64,000 nucleotides of DNA, from NCBI RefSeq assembly GCF_000158475.2, contig NZ_KI392030.1:1-64000 (forward strand). Direction: 5' to 3'. A program made the translations under genes and the position numbers. Positions within the stretch are counted from its first letter, which is position 1. The number at the start of each line of letters is the position of its first letter. Source of the stretch: Oxalobacter paraformigenes. GTDB taxonomy: Bacteria; Pseudomonadota; Gammaproteobacteria; Burkholderiales; Burkholderiaceae_D. The notes under the pieces were generated by a model. The model ran no database searches and had not been told where the DNA came from. It saw only the letters and a program-made list of their open reading frames with translations. This document shows, piece after piece, positions 50,082 to 60,689 of the stretch.

Positions 50082-50961
50082 AAATTTCAATGCATGGTTG
50101 CAATCGGTACAATCGGCCATAGAAAAATCCTTGTCCGATTTGTTGCCCTCTGAAAAGCAATTTCCGGAACCATTGCATCAAGCCATGCGTTATGCGGTTC
50201 TGGATGGGGGAAAGCGGATTCGTCCCTTGCTGGTATTTGCAACGGGAGCTTTATTCGGAGCACCCGTTGCCGTTATGACTCAAACCGCATCCGCTGTTGA
50301 AATGATTCATGCCTATTCCCTCATCCATGACGACATGCCGTGCATGGATAATGATGTTTTAAGGCGTGGAAAGCCAACGCTTCATGTTCAGTTTGGAGAG
50401 GCGATGGCCTTGCTGGCTGGAGACGCTCTGCAAGCACAGGCTTTTATTGTCTTGTCGAAAATAGATGATGACGCCAAGCTGGTTGCGGAAAGATTACGTA
50501 TCCTGTCCGAAGCATCCGGTTCGCTGGGAATGTGCGGAGGTCAGGCTATTGACCTGGACAGTGTAGGGAAAAACCTCTCAATTGACCAGCTGGAACAAAT
50601 GCATCGTCTCAAAACCGGGGCACTTTTGAAAGCATCGGTTATGCTTGGCGCTTTTTCCGCAAAACGACCCGATCCAGAAGAAATCACGGCACTTGACGCT
50701 TACGCAAAAGCAATCGGATTGGCATTTCAGGTCGTGGACGACATTTTAGATGTTACTGCCGATACAGCAATACTGGGAAAAACGGCCGGAAAAGACGCCA
50801 GTGACCATAAACCGACGTATGTTTCATTGCTTGGCCTTGAAAATGCAGAAAAACTGGCTGAAAAATTACGCTGCCAAGCCCATGAGGCAATTGAAGCCTT
50901 TGGCAAAAAAGCTGTCTATTTACATGAACTTGCCGATCTGGTCGTCTACCGAAAAAAATAA
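50074..50961 (+). CDS. ispA: (2E,6E)-farnesyl diphosphate synthase
   Basis: IspA condenses isopentenyl and dimethylallyl diphosphate to farnesyl diphosphate. The 295-residue protein has the first Asp-rich motif [24 protein letters not shown], and the second motif [16 protein letters not shown] 50074 is chosen because GGAG lies seven bases upstream and it gives the family N-terminus; the frame opens at 50062. It shares one base with the start of dxs. Confidence 0.95.
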   Translation: MSENFNAWLQSVQSAIEKSLSDLLPSEKQFPEPLHQAMRYAVLDGGKRIRPLLVFATGALFGAPVAVMTQTASAVEMIHAYSLIHDDMPCMDNDVLRRGKPTLHVQFGEAMALLAGDALQAQAFIVLSKIDDDAKLVAERLRILSEASGSLGMCGGQAIDLDSVGKNLSIDQLEQMHRLKTGALLKASVMLGAFSAKRPDPEEITALDAYAKAIGLAFQVVDDILDVTADTAILGKTAGKDASDHKPTYVSLLGLENAEKLAEKLRCQAHEAIEAFGKKAVYLHELADLVVYRKK

Positions 50962-52808
50962 TGAAATTGCTGAATTCCATAAACAGCCCGGCCGATCTTC
51001 GCAAACTGCCATGTTCTGAACTGCAGGAACTCGCGGTTGAACTGCGTGAGTACATTATTCAATCCGTTTCGAAGACGGGCGGTCATCTTTCTTCCAATCT
51101 GGGAACCGTAGAACTGGCTATCGCTCTGCATTACGTCTTTGACACACCGACTGACCGCCTGATCTGGGATGTGGGGCATCAAAGCTATGCCCACAAAATT
51201 CTGACCGGCAGAAGAAACCAGATGAAAACGCTCCGGCAATTGAACGGCATTTCCGGTTTTCCGAAACGGGACGAAAGCCAATACGATGCTTTTGGAACAG
51301 CTCACTCGTCAACTTCCATTTCCGCCGCGCTCGGCATGGCGCTGGCAGCCAGACTGAAAAACGAAAACTATACTTCCATTGCCGTCATAGGAGATGGTGC
51401 CATTACGGGTGGAATGGCCTTTGAGGCCATGAATAATGTCGGTATGTACAACGATATCAATCTTCTTGTCATATTGAACGATAACGATATGTCCATCTCT
51501 CCGGCAGTTGGCGCCCTAAACAGTTACTTTGCACGACTGATGTCCGGAAAATTTTATGCCACGGCAAAAAATGTCGGAAAAACGGTATTACGAGGCCCTA
51601 TGCTTGAAATCGCCAAACGGTTTGAAGAACATGCAAAGGGTCTGATCGCCCCGGCAACCTTATTCGAGGAATTTGGATTCAACTACGTCGGTCCAATTGA
51701 TGGTCATGATCTGGAATCGCTTATTCCGACGCTGCAAAATCTGAAAGAAAGAAAGGGACCCCAGTTTCTGCATATTGTTACCAAAAAAGGACACGGCTAT
51801 AAACTGGCGGAAGCGGATCCCGTTCTGTATCACGGTTTGGGTAAATTCAGTCCGGAAGAAGGGATAAAACCTGCTCCAGTTTCCAAACCTACCTATGCGG
51901 AAATCTTCGGAAACTGGCTTTGCGATACAGCCGCAGTAAATCAAAAACTGGTCGGTATTACGCCTGCCATGCGGGAAGGATCGGGAATGGTCCGGTTCGC
52001 AAAAACCTATCCAGACCGCTTTTTCGATGTAGGTATTGCGGAACAACATGCTGTTACTTTCGCTGCCGGACTGGCTTGCGAAGGCTTGAAACCGGTTGTT
52101 GCCATATACTCGACCTTTCTGCAGAGAGCATACGATCAGCTGATTCACGACGTCGCTCTTCAAAATCTGGATGTCACATTCGCACTGGACCGTGCGGGAC
52201 TGGTCGGTGCCGATGGCGCTACCCATGCCGGCAATTACGATATGGCTTATTTGAGATGTATTCCGAATATGGTTATCATGGCACCCAGCGATGAAAATGA
52301 GGCACGCCAGATGTTGACAACCGCTTTCTTGTATAATGGCCCCGCTTCAGTACGTTATCCACGTGGCGCGGGCGTAGGAAAAGCGGTTCACCAAGAATTG
52401 TCTCCCCTGCCGATCGGAAAGGGAGAAGTTTTGAGACGGGGACAAAATATCGCTATCCTGGCATTTGGAACTATGGTGGCCTCCAGCCTATCTGCCGGAG
52501 AAGAATTGAATGCCACCGTCATCAATATGCGTTTCGTCAAACCCTTGGATAAAGCGCTTGTTCTTGAAATAGCACAGACTCACCCATTTCTGGTGACTGT
52601 TGAGGAAGGAACGATTTCAGGGGGTGCCGGTTCCGCAGTCATGGAAACGCTTGCAGCGGAAAAAATGGCGAATCCGGTTCTTTTGCTGGGATTACCCGAC
52701 AAATTTATCGATCACGGCGACGTGAATCAGTTACTGGCCATGCATAATCTCGATAAAGATGGCATCATTACATCAATTCGAAAACGCTTTGGAAAGTTGG
52801 GCAATTGA
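50961..52808 (+). CDS. dxs: 1-deoxy-D-xylulose-5-phosphate synthase
   Basis: Dxs makes DXP from pyruvate and glyceraldehyde-3-phosphate, the entry to the MEP isoprenoid pathway that feeds IspA. The 615-residue ThDP enzyme shows [20 protein letters not shown], the ThDP motif [33 protein letters not shown], and [11 protein letters not shown] in the pyrimidine domain. It starts on the last base of the ispA stop (TAATG), so translation is coupled. Confidence 0.97.
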   Translation: MKLLNSINSPADLRKLPCSELQELAVELREYIIQSVSKTGGHLSSNLGTVELAIALHYVFDTPTDRLIWDVGHQSYAHKILTGRRNQMKTLRQLNGISGFPKRDESQYDAFGTAHSSTSISAALGMALAARLKNENYTSIAVIGDGAITGGMAFEAMNNVGMYNDINLLVILNDNDMSISPAVGALNSYFARLMSGKFYATAKNVGKTVLRGPMLEIAKRFEEHAKGLIAPATLFEEFGFNYVGPIDGHDLESLIPTLQNLKERKGPQFLHIVTKKGHGYKLAEADPVLYHGLGKFSPEEGIKPAPVSKPTYAEIFGNWLCDTAAVNQKLVGITPAMREGSGMVRFAKTYPDRFFDVGIAEQHAVTFAAGLACEGLKPVVAIYSTFLQRAYDQLIHDVALQNLDVTFALDRAGLVGADGATHAGNYDMAYLRCIPNMVIMAPSDENEARQMLTTAFLYNGPASVRYPRGAGVGKAVHQELSPLPIGKGEVLRRGQNIAILAFGTMVASSLSAGEELNATVINMRFVKPLDKALVLEIAQTHPFLVTVEEGTISGGAGSAVMETLAAEKMANPVLLLGLPDKFIDHGDVNQLLAMHNLDKDGIITSIRKRFGKLGN

Positions 52809-52860
52809 TTCAATCGCTTACAGTGATCTTCCCCAACGCTGCAGTTTTTAAGGTTTAATA

Positions 52861-53760
52861 ATGAATTTCCGAGATTCTCACTCTTTTGAATGCAACTGGG
52901 AAGATTGTTCAAACATCCGCACGACCATAACCAGTTCATCAGCCACTAAAATGAATTCTGATCTCCATTCCATTCCGGATGTTCAAAGTACACTGGATAC
53001 CAGACACATTGCCATACAAAAAGTCGGTGTCAAAGGAGTGCGCCATCCGCTGCGGATTCAGACAAAAAACGGGATCCAGTCTTCTGTCGGCACGTGGAAC
53101 ATGTATGTACGTTTGCCCGATCAGAAAAAAGGGACACATATGTCCCGCTTTATCGCTTTATTGGAAGAATTTACCGGTTCGGATTCGGCCCCGCTAAATA
53201 TCGGCGTTTTCGGTCAACTGATCCGGGACATGCTGAAATTGCTTGACGCGGAATCGGGAAGTATCGAACTGTCGTTTCCATTCTTCATGACGAAAGCTGC
53301 GCCTGTTTCAGGCGTGAAAAGCCTGATGGATTATGAAGTTGGTTTCATCGGCGAAATGAACAAAGACCACATTGAAATTTCCCAGACAGTACTCGTTCCG
53401 GTTACCAGTCTCTGCCCGTGTTCAAAAGAAATTTCCGCCTATGGCGCGCATAATCAGCGATCCCACATTACTGTCAAGGCAATTTTGAAAGAAGACCTTC
53501 CTGTCGAGGAACTTATCACGAAAATTGAAGCGGAGGCTTCTTGCGAATTGTTTGGTCTTTTGAAACGTCCTGACGAAAAGTACGTCACAGAGCACGCCTA
53601 CGATAATCCCAAATTCGTCGAAGATTTGGTTCGGGACGTCGCCTGCATGCTAAACACTGACGAACGCATAGTGGCTTACACGCTTGAGGCAGAAAATTTC
53701 GAATCCATTCACAATCATTCCGCCTATGCTTGTATCGAATTCGATAAACGAATCCGATAA
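52861..53760 (+). CDS. folE2: GTP cyclohydrolase I, FolE2 type
   Basis: FolE2 converts GTP to dihydroneopterin triphosphate for folate synthesis and, unlike FolE, works with metals other than zinc. The 299-residue protein has the family's [27 protein letters not shown], the catalytic Cys in [20 protein letters not shown], and [11 protein letters not shown] at the end. The start at 52861 follows AAGG at eight bases; ATG 52951 would match the usual N-terminus better but has no site. It lies 52 bases after dxs. Confidence 0.94.
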   Translation: MNFRDSHSFECNWEDCSNIRTTITSSSATKMNSDLHSIPDVQSTLDTRHIAIQKVGVKGVRHPLRIQTKNGIQSSVGTWNMYVRLPDQKKGTHMSRFIALLEEFTGSDSAPLNIGVFGQLIRDMLKLLDAESGSIELSFPFFMTKAAPVSGVKSLMDYEVGFIGEMNKDHIEISQTVLVPVTSLCPCSKEISAYGAHNQRSHITVKAILKEDLPVEELITKIEAEASCELFGLLKRPDEKYVTEHAYDNPKFVEDLVRDVACMLNTDERIVAYTLEAENFESIHNHSAYACIEFDKRIR

Positions 53761-53764
53761 AACC

Positions 53765-54304
53765 TTATTTTTTCCAGAAAATATCCGAGCGGTTCGCCAA
53801 TTTGTTTGCCTGTCGCGCATAAACAAAAAAAAGATCGGAAAGCCTGTTCAGATACTGTACCAGAGCAGGTGAAATATCTTCTACTCTGGCTAGCGCTACA
53901 ATACTTCGTTCTGCACGCCGGCATACGCTTCTTGTTCCATGAAGCAATGCAGCGCCTCTGGAACCACCCGGCAATACAAATTCCCTTAACGGCGGCAATT
54001 TGTCATTGTACAAACGGATTTGATCCTCAATGTGTTCAATCTGTTTTTTTCCGATCAGTTTTTTTCCGGGTGAGGCCAGCTCGCTGCCTACATTGAACAA
54101 TTCATTTTGAATCGATAATAACTCTGCATCGATTTCATCAGACACTCCATCGGAGACAACCAGACCTATTGCAGAATTCAATTCATCAATATCCCCGAGA
54201 GCGTTTATACGCAGGCTGTCTTTCCAGATGCGACTTCCGTCGGCAAGCCCTGTTTTCCCTGAGTCACCTGTTCTGGTCACTACTTTTGATATGCGATTTT
54301 CCAT
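53765..54304 (-). CDS. PduO-type cob(I)alamin adenosyltransferase
   Basis: The 179-residue protein adenosylates cobalamin to the coenzyme form. It has the N-terminal TRTGDSGKTGLADGSRIWKDSLR (ATP site), LPPLREFVLPGGSRGAALLH, and CRRAERSIVALA with YLNRLSDLFFVYAR, all typical of the PduO branch. It converges on folE2 with four bases between the stops and diverges from pyrC. No cobalamin-dependent enzyme is nearby. Confidence 0.92.
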   Translation of the reverse strand: MENRISKVVTRTGDSGKTGLADGSRIWKDSLRINALGDIDELNSAIGLVVSDGVSDEIDAELLSIQNELFNVGSELASPGKKLIGKKQIEHIEDQIRLYNDKLPPLREFVLPGGSRGAALLHGTRSVCRRAERSIVALARVEDISPALVQYLNRLSDLFFVYARQANKLANRSDIFWKK

Positions 54305-54380
54305 ATGAAAATCCTGTAAAAAACCCTGAATAGAATCGTTAAATAAAATAAAATAAAAGTTTCAAAAAGAGATTCCTACC

Positions 54381-55427
54381 ATGTTGCCACAAGAAACCCG
54401 AATCCTGACGATTGTTCAGCCTGACGACTGGCATCTGCACTTGAGAGATGGAGATGTCTTGAATTCCACTGTCCCGCAAGCCGCCAAACAGTTTAAACGG
54501 GCAATCATCATGCCCAATTTACGCCCTCCCATCACGACAACGGAACAGGCTGCCCAATACCGTCAGCGAATTCTTGACTCTTTGCCGGAAAATGCAGAAT
54601 TTGAACCATTGATGACCTTGTATTTGACCGACAATACCCGACCGGCAGAAATCAGGCGGGCCAAAGAAAGCGGGATAGTACATGGCGTAAAACTTTACCC
54701 GGCGGGTGCAACCACCAATTCCGATGCGGGCGTGACCTCACTGGATAACTGTATCGAAACTCTGGAAGAAATGCAAAAACAGGGGATTCCTCTTTTGATG
54801 CACGGGGAAGTAACGGATCCTGACGTTGATATATTTGACAGAGAAGCTGTCTTCATCGACAAAGTTCTTGTACCGCTTCGCAAAAAACTTCCCGATCTCA
54901 AGATTGTCTTTGAACACATCACAACCAAAACAGCCGCACAGTATGTCGCTACAGCCGAGGGATACATCGGCGCAACCGTTACGCCTCATCATCTGCTTTT
55001 TAACCGTAACAGCCTTTTTGTCGGAGGAATCAGACCGCATTATTACTGTCTTCCCGTTTTAAAGCGCGAGGAAAACAGACAGGCGCTTCTGAAAGCCGTT
55101 TCTCACAAGAATACCCGCTTTTTTGCAGGCACGGATTCCGCACCTCATGCACGTCATACAAAGGAAAGCACATGCGGATGTGCAGGATGTTACACTGCTT
55201 CACACGCGCTGGAATTGTACGTACAGGCTTTTGAAGAAATCGGTGAACTGGATAAACTGGAATGGTTCACGAGTATCAACGGACCAAAATTCTACAACCT
55301 TTCAGTCAACAGAAATAAAGTCACCTTGATAAAGGAAAAATGGCAGATACCAGAAGAATTGCCTTTTGGTGAGAACAAAGTCGTCCCCCTCATGGCAGGC
55401 GAATTTCTTCAGTGGAAACTGGGATAA
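54381..55427 (+). CDS. pyrC: Dihydroorotase
   Basis: PyrC cyclises carbamoyl-aspartate to dihydroorotate in pyrimidine synthesis. The 348-residue amidohydrolase has the metal His pair in PDDWHLHLRDG, the carboxylated Lys in GVKLYPAGATTNSDAGV, metal His in LMHGEVTD and FEHITTKTA, and the catalytic Asp in FAGTDSAPHARHTKE. This is the type II (E. coli-like) enzyme. Confidence 0.96.
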   Translation: MLPQETRILTIVQPDDWHLHLRDGDVLNSTVPQAAKQFKRAIIMPNLRPPITTTEQAAQYRQRILDSLPENAEFEPLMTLYLTDNTRPAEIRRAKESGIVHGVKLYPAGATTNSDAGVTSLDNCIETLEEMQKQGIPLLMHGEVTDPDVDIFDREAVFIDKVLVPLRKKLPDLKIVFEHITTKTAAQYVATAEGYIGATVTPHHLLFNRNSLFVGGIRPHYYCLPVLKREENRQALLKAVSHKNTRFFAGTDSAPHARHTKESTCGCAGCYTASHALELYVQAFEEIGELDKLEWFTSINGPKFYNLSVNRNKVTLIKEKWQIPEELPFGENKVVPLMAGEFLQWKLG

Positions 55428-55459
55428 AAAAACCGCGCTTAAAGCGCGGTTTTTTTATC
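55425..55459. terminator. Bidirectional terminator between pyrC and the malic enzyme gene
   Basis: AACCGCGCTT (55431-55440) pairs with AAGCGCGGTT (55442-55451), flanked by a run of A on the left and T on the right. It can therefore stop transcripts from pyrC on the plus strand and from the malic enzyme gene on the minus strand. Confidence 0.92.
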
Positions 55460-55468
55460 TTCCACTCA

Positions 55469-56758
55469 TTATTTTGCGGAATTTTGTAATTTTGCGCGAT
55501 AAGCATCCATGTCGGCAATAGGCTCCTGGGCAACTCCGGAATCCATTGCGGCCTGGGCGACAGCAGGTGCCACCGTCCACAACAAACGCGGATCGAACTG
55601 CATCGGAATCAGGTACTCAGGTCCGAATTCGAATTTCTTGCCATACATCGCTTCCAGCTCGGCCGGTACTTTCTGTTCTGCCAAACCGGCAATAGCCCGC
55701 AGAGCAGCCAGTTCCATCTCACGGTTGATTGTCTTGGCACGACAATCCAGCGCGCCTCTGAAAATATAAGGGAAACAGAGTGAATTGTTGACCTGATTGG
55801 GGTAATCGGATCTTCCGGTGGCAACAACGGCATCCTGTCGGGTTGCATGAACCACTTCAGGCAAAATTTCAGGAATCGGGTTAGCCAACGCCATAATAAT
55901 CGGACGATCAGCCATTTTGAGAACCATTTCCGGTTTCAACACATTGCCTGCCGATAATCCGAGGAATACATCGGCATCAGGAATTACATCCATCAAAGTA
56001 CGTGCAGAGGTATCCTGTGCATAGATTTCCTTGTCAGGATCCATTAATTCTTTACGGCCTTTATAGACAACTCCCTTGATATCGGTAACCCAGATATTTT
56101 TGAGCGGAAATCCCAAATCAACAAGTAATTCCAGACAACCGAGAGCTCCGGCTCCGGCTCCTGAAACGACCAGCTTGCAATCTTCGATTTTCTTTCCGAC
56201 GACTTTCAGGGCATTCAGAATGGCAGCTCCTACGATAATTGCCGTGCCATGCTGATCATCATGAAAAACGGGAATGTTCATTTTTTCCCGCAATTTTCTT
56301 TCGATATAAAAACATTCGGGAGCGCGAATATCTTCAAGATTGATACCGCCAAACGTCGGTTCCAGTGAAGCAATAATATCGCAGAGCTTGTCTGGATCCA
56401 ATTCGTCGATTTCCAGGTCGAATACGTTAATGCCTGCGAATTTTTTGAACAGGACGCCTTTACCTTCCATCACCGGTTTGGAAGCCTGTGCGCCGATATT
56501 GCCCAATCCCAGGACAGCAGTCCCGTTGGAAATGACGGCTACCAGATTTCCCTTTGTCGTGTAGGTATAAGCATCTTTCGGATTGGCATGTATTTCTTCA
56601 CATGCACAGGCTACACCTGGTGTATAGGCAAGAGCCAGTTCGTTCTGATCCCTGACCTGTTTGGTAGGTTCAACGCTGATTTTTCCGGGAATGGGAAAAC
56701 GGTGAAAGGCGAGAGCATTCTTTTTCAGAAGCTCTTTTTTTTGGTCTTGAGAATTCAT
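55469..56758 (-). CDS. Malic enzyme, single-domain form without a phosphotransacetylase domain
   Basis: The enzyme decarboxylates malate to pyruvate. The 429-residue protein has the catalytic Tyr in [16 protein letters not shown], the Lys region [24 protein letters not shown], the metal Asp pair in [12 protein letters not shown], and [13 protein letters not shown] for the dinucleotide. MaeB of most Burkholderiales is ~760 residues with a phosphotransacetylase-like tail; here the gene stops after the malic domain. The cofactor cannot be decided by eye. ATG 56758 is preferred to the TTG at 56776. Confidence 0.93.
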   Translation of the reverse strand: MNSQDQKKELLKKNALAFHRFPIPGKISVEPTKQVRDQNELALAYTPGVACACEEIHANPKDAYTYTTKGNLVAVISNGTAVLGLGNIGAQASKPVMEGKGVLFKKFAGINVFDLEIDELDPDKLCDIIASLEPTFGGINLEDIRAPECFYIERKLREKMNIPVFHDDQHGTAIIVGAAILNALKVVGKKIEDCKLVVSGAGAGALGCLELLVDLGFPLKNIWVTDIKGVVYKGRKELMDPDKEIYAQDTSARTLMDVIPDADVFLGLSAGNVLKPEMVLKMADRPIIMALANPIPEILPEVVHATRQDAVVATGRSDYPNQVNNSLCFPYIFRGALDCRAKTINREMELAALRAIAGLAEQKVPAELEAMYGKKFEFGPEYLIPMQFDPRLLWTVAPAVAQAAMDSGVAQEPIADMDAYRAKLQNSAK

Positions 56759-56915
56759 TTCTTCTGTCTTCTTCAATATTAAGGCTGGGTTATTTACAGA
56801 TATGCCATTCTAGCAGATGTAACCGGTAAGTCGAGGTGTTTGCTGGATGGCGGTGAGTTGTTTTTTTATCTGTTTATTCAAATATATATATAGGAATGAT
56901 AAGTAAAAAAATATT

Positions 56916-56924
56916 TGTGCATAA
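56916..56924 (-). promoter_or_regulatory. DnaA box
   Basis: TGTGCATAA on the plus strand is TTATGCACA on the minus strand, a perfect match to TTATNCACA, inside the AT-rich part of the gap. Confidence 0.5.
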
Positions 56925-57048
56925 GTATTATAATTTATTTAGAATCAATATGTTACAAAAAATAAACTGCTTGGATAAGTTACGTACAGGTTTTGTATAT
57001 TTTTTTGGGGTTCTGGCTGAAACATGTTCTGCCCATTGAATTCACAGC

Positions 57049-57069
57049 TTATCAACAGAAATATCCACA
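57049..57069 (+). promoter_or_regulatory. Pair of near-consensus DnaA boxes
   Basis: TTATCAACA (57049-57057) and ATATCCACA (57061-57069) each differ from TTATCCACA at one position, lie three bases apart and point the same way. Such close pairs are common in origins. Confidence 0.4.
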
Positions 57070-57184
57070 TATTGTAATGACTTTTTGTTGGATTTTGGAT
57101 CATTTACTGTAATTAGTTCATCTAAAATTCAGATGATTGTCAAATTCGAACTAAAATACTTGCCTGTTCTTTTTAAGAACTTTG

Positions 57185-57200
57185 TGTTCCACGTGAAACA
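57185..57200. promoter_or_regulatory. parS centromere site
   Basis: TGTTCCACGTGAAACA matches the 16-base consensus TGTTTCACGTGAAACA at 15 positions. It is the ParB binding site for chromosome segregation and lies 3.5 kb before parB and 40 bases before mnmG. Confidence 0.88.
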
Positions 57201-57240
57201 TTTTTACTGCTTTCAGTTTTTCTGAACGGCTAAAGAATTT

Positions 57241-59163
57241 ATGCTTTATTCAATCAATTTTGATGTCATTGTTGTGGGCGGTGGTCATGCAGGAACTGAA
57301 GCTGCGCTGGTTTCGGCAAGAATGGGTAGAAATACTTTGTTGATTACTCATAATTTTGAAACGCTCGGACAACTTTCATGTAATCCCTCTATAGGAGGTA
57401 TCGGGAAAAGTCATCTGGTAAGGGAAGTGGATGCTTTGGGCGGGGTAATGGCTTTGGCGGCTGATAAGGCAGGCATCCAATTCAGGGTATTGAATTCGTC
57501 GAAAGGGCCTGCTGTCAGGGCTACTCGTGTACAGATTGATCGGGTGATATACCGGCAAGCTATCCGTTATGAGCTCGAAAATCAGGAGAATCTTTTTTTG
57601 TTCCAGCAACAGGTTGATGATCTGATTGTGGAACAGGGGAAAGTAGCTGGAGTCAGGACAGAGGGAGGAGTTGAATTTCGTTCTTCCGCTGTTGTATTGA
57701 CAGCCGGAACGTTTCTGGATGGAAAAATCTTTGTCGGTTTAAACTCTTATTCCGGAGGTCGTTCCGGTGATGTTCCGGCTATCGCTTTGGCAAAATTTCT
57801 TAAAGAGCTTGAATTGCCTCAGGGTCGTCTTAAAACCGGGACACCTCCCAGAATAGATGGCAGGACAATTGATTTTTCAGTAATGAAAGAACAGTGGGGC
57901 GATTTTGACCCGATTCCTGTGTTTTCGTTGAGAGGTAATGTTTCCATGCATCCGGAACAATTGCCATGCTGGATTACCCATACCAATTCCGGAACTCATG
58001 ACATTATTCGCTCCGGTTTGGACAGGAGTCCCTTGTTTACTGGAGTGATCGAGGGAGTTGGTCCACGTTATTGCCCGTCAATTGAAGACAAGATTCATCG
58101 TTTTTCAGATAAAAATTCCCATCAGATATTTCTTGAGCCTGAAGGATTGAAGACACATGAGTATTATCCAAATGGTATTTCAACAAGTTTGCCGTTTGAT
58201 ACCCAAATAGAACTTGTACATTCGATTCCAGGGCTTGAAAAAGCACATATTTTGAGGCCCGGTTATGCAATCGAGTACGATTTCTATGATCCACGATGTT
58301 TGAAGTCGTCATTAGAAACCCGACAAATAAGCGGTTTGTTTTTCGCAGGGCAGATAAATGGAACAACAGGTTATGAGGAAGCTGCCGCGCAGGGATTACT
58401 GGCAGGAATCAACGCAGCCCGTTATGTGACCGGTGACGAGCCATGGGTTCCGAAAAGAAATGAAGCCTATCTGGGGGTGATGATCGATGATTTGATTACG
58501 CAAGGTGTCAATGAACCTTATCGTATGTTTACCAGTAGAGCTGAATACCGCTTGAGTCTGCGTGAAGACAATGCAGATATGCGTTTGACTGAACTGGGCT
58601 ATAAAATAGGCTGTGTCAGTAAAGAACAATGGGAAAACTTTCAAAGAAAGAAAGAAAAGATTGCCCGTGAAATAGAACGAATGAAATCCACATGGGTTCA
58701 TCCTTCGATGTTATCGGTAAAGGAAGCGGAAAGGGTGATCGGAAAAGGAATAGAGCGGGAATATTCACTTGCCGATCTGCTCAGGCGCCCGGATGTCACT
58801 TATGATGGATTGATGAGTATGATCTCTGTTGAAAACGGTAACTGGAAAACTGATGAAGAACTGGATGGTTCGGAAAAGGAACAGGTTGAAATACAAATCA
58901 AGTATGCCGGTTATATTGAAAGACAGTTACGCGAAGTTAAAAGACAGCAATACTATGAAAATCTCCGATTGCCGGAGAATATGAACTATTCGGAGGTTAA
59001 CGCCCTGTCGTTTGAAGTCAGGCAGAAGCTTGATAAACAAAAACCCGAAACCTTGGGACAGGCATCGCGGATTTCAGGAGTAACACCGGCCGCGATTTCG
59101 TTACTCCTGATTTATTTGAAGAAACAGGGTCTGATTGATTTTGCTGAAGCGGAAGTTAACTGA
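57241..59163 (+). CDS. mnmG: tRNA uridine-5-carboxymethylaminomethyl modification enzyme MnmG (GidA)
   Basis: MnmG with MnmE modifies the wobble uridine of several tRNAs, using FAD and methylene-tetrahydrofolate. The 640-residue protein has the FAD loop [45 protein letters not shown] (catalytic Cys), [20 protein letters not shown], and the C-terminal MnmE-binding helices. It heads the mnmG–rsmG–parA–parB run. No ribosome-binding site is obvious before the ATG. Confidence 0.97.
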   Translation: MLYSINFDVIVVGGGHAGTEAALVSARMGRNTLLITHNFETLGQLSCNPSIGGIGKSHLVREVDALGGVMALAADKAGIQFRVLNSSKGPAVRATRVQIDRVIYRQAIRYELENQENLFLFQQQVDDLIVEQGKVAGVRTEGGVEFRSSAVVLTAGTFLDGKIFVGLNSYSGGRSGDVPAIALAKFLKELELPQGRLKTGTPPRIDGRTIDFSVMKEQWGDFDPIPVFSLRGNVSMHPEQLPCWITHTNSGTHDIIRSGLDRSPLFTGVIEGVGPRYCPSIEDKIHRFSDKNSHQIFLEPEGLKTHEYYPNGISTSLPFDTQIELVHSIPGLEKAHILRPGYAIEYDFYDPRCLKSSLETRQISGLFFAGQINGTTGYEEAAAQGLLAGINAARYVTGDEPWVPKRNEAYLGVMIDDLITQGVNEPYRMFTSRAEYRLSLREDNADMRLTELGYKIGCVSKEQWENFQRKKEKIAREIERMKSTWVHPSMLSVKEAERVIGKGIEREYSLADLLRRPDVTYDGLMSMISVENGNWKTDEELDGSEKEQVEIQIKYAGYIERQLREVKRQQYYENLRLPENMNYSEVNALSFEVRQKLDKQKPETLGQASRISGVTPAAISLLLIYLKKQGLIDFAEAEVN

Positions 59164-59166
59164 TCG

Positions 59167-59853
59167 ATGCCAAAAAATAACAATAATTTGCCTGACGAAA
59201 AAGAAATCCGTTTTCTGCTGGAAAAGGGAGCGCGGGAATTGGGGATTTCCCTAGGCGACAATCAGTTAAACAAACTTTCCACTTATCTGGTTTTATTAAG
59301 CAAGTGGAATGCCATATACAATTTAACAGCGATTCGGGATTGGCGCGCAATGCTGACTCATCATTTGATGGATTCACTTTCGATTGTACCTTTTCTTTTA
59401 GAGTGCAAAAATCTTCTTGATGTAGGTTCCGGTGGGGGGCTTCCCGGTCTGATACTGGCAATTGCTTATCCTGAATTGAAAGTGACGCTTATCGATATCG
59501 TACACAAAAAAACCGCTTTCATGAATCAGGTGAAAATTGAACTGGCACTGAAAAACGTTACGGTTTGTACCGGAAGAGTAGAAGAACTGTTTGTTGATAA
59601 GAAATTCGATGTTATTGTTTCCAGAGCTTTCTCGAGTTTGTCCGACTTTGTGAGTCTTTCCGGACATTTGCTGGATGAGAACGGCAGATTTTATGCCATG
59701 AAAGGATTGATTCCTGAAGAGGAAATCAGTAATCTTGATCCAGGATGGAAAGTCAGCAAGATCGAGCCCTTAAAAGTACCTTGCCTGGAAGCGCAGCGTC
59801 ATTTGATTGTCATGGCAAAAAAGCCAACCGGTTCGCCGGATGCAAATAATTGA
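59167..59853 (+). CDS. rsmG: 16S rRNA (guanine-527-N7)-methyltransferase RsmG (GidB)
   Basis: RsmG methylates G527 of 16S rRNA; its loss gives low-level streptomycin resistance. The 228-residue protein has the SAM motif [30 protein letters not shown] near the N-terminus, [14 protein letters not shown] and [14 protein letters not shown]. It starts three bases after mnmG. Confidence 0.96.
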   Translation: MPKNNNNLPDEKEIRFLLEKGARELGISLGDNQLNKLSTYLVLLSKWNAIYNLTAIRDWRAMLTHHLMDSLSIVPFLLECKNLLDVGSGGGLPGLILAIAYPELKVTLIDIVHKKTAFMNQVKIELALKNVTVCTGRVEELFVDKKFDVIVSRAFSSLSDFVSLSGHLLDENGRFYAMKGLIPEEEISNLDPGWKVSKIEPLKVPCLEAQRHLIVMAKKPTGSPDANN

Positions 59854-59884
59854 TAACAAAACCATTTTATAAAGAAAACCCCTC

Positions 59885-60658
59885 ATGGCCACCATATTTT
59901 GCATTGCCAATCAAAAAGGTGGAGTTGGTAAAACCACCACTACAGTCAATCTGGCGGCAGGCCTTGCAAGGCTGAAACAGAAAATTCTTTTGGTTGATCT
60001 CGATCCTCAGGGAAATGCGACAATGGGAAGCGGCATCCAGAAAACGGCACTTGACGCTTCTATCTATGAAGTGCTTCTCGGATTGTCTGATGTTGAATCT
60101 GTTCTTCAACGAGCTTCGACAGACTACTACGATATTTTGCCGGCCAATCGCGAGTTGGCTGGTGCCGAGGTCGAAATGGTTGATATCGAACGTCGTGAAA
60201 AACGATTGAAAGAAGCGCTGGATTCGGTCAGAAACCGGTATGATTTTATTCTTGTTGATTGTCCACCGGCTCTATCGCTTTTAACATTGAATGCTTTCTG
60301 TTCAGCAGATGGTGTCATCATTCCCATGCAATGCGAATACTATGCGCTGGAAGGATTGTCGGATCTGGTCAACACTGTCAAGCATGTTCATGCCAACCTG
60401 AACCGGAATCTGAGAATTATTGGTCTTTTGAGGGTAATGTTCGACAAAAGGGCAACTTTGTCGCAGCACGTTTCCGATCAGTTGGAAAAACATTTTGGCG
60501 ACAGGGTCTTCAAGACGATTATTCCCCGCAATGTCAGGCTGGCGGAAGCTCCCTCGTATGGATTGCCTGGGATCGACTTTGATCCTTCATCCAGAGGTGC
60601 ACAGGCTTATTTGAATTTTGCCCAGGAAATGCTGGAGTGGCTGAAAGTCAATCATTAA
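59885..60658 (+). CDS. parA: Chromosome-partitioning ATPase ParA (Soj)
   Basis: ParA moves the ParB-parS complex along the nucleoid. The 257-residue protein has the deviant Walker A IANQKGGVGKTTTTVNLA, DLDPQGNATMGSG, and the Walker B-type FILVDCPPAL. It lacks the N-terminal helix-turn-helix of plasmid ParA proteins, which marks it as the chromosomal type. parB starts 31 bases downstream. Confidence 0.96.
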   Translation: MATIFCIANQKGGVGKTTTTVNLAAGLARLKQKILLVDLDPQGNATMGSGIQKTALDASIYEVLLGLSDVESVLQRASTDYYDILPANRELAGAEVEMVDIERREKRLKEALDSVRNRYDFILVDCPPALSLLTLNAFCSADGVIIPMQCEYYALEGLSDLVNTVKHVHANLNRNLRIIGLLRVMFDKRATLSQHVSDQLEKHFGDRVFKTIIPRNVRLAEAPSYGLPGIDFDPSSRGAQAYLNFAQEMLEWLKVNH

Positions 60659-60689
60659 TTAAGGGTCTACAACAATACAGGCAATCATA

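Larger units (their letters stand above)
56777..57240. other. AT-rich gap with DnaA-box-like sites: candidate chromosomal origin (oriC)
   Basis: This 464-base gap before mnmG has a very AT-rich part (about 56865-56960, including ATATATATATA). It has one perfect DnaA box (TTATGCACA, minus strand, 56916-56924) and two single-mismatch boxes, TTATCAACA (57049-57057) and ATATCCACA (57061-57069). A parS site lies at 57185-57200. In E. coli oriC also borders mnmG. On the plus strand C appears to exceed G in sampled blocks on the left and G exceeds C on the right, as expected at an origin. The dnaA gene is not in the window. Confidence 0.5.
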
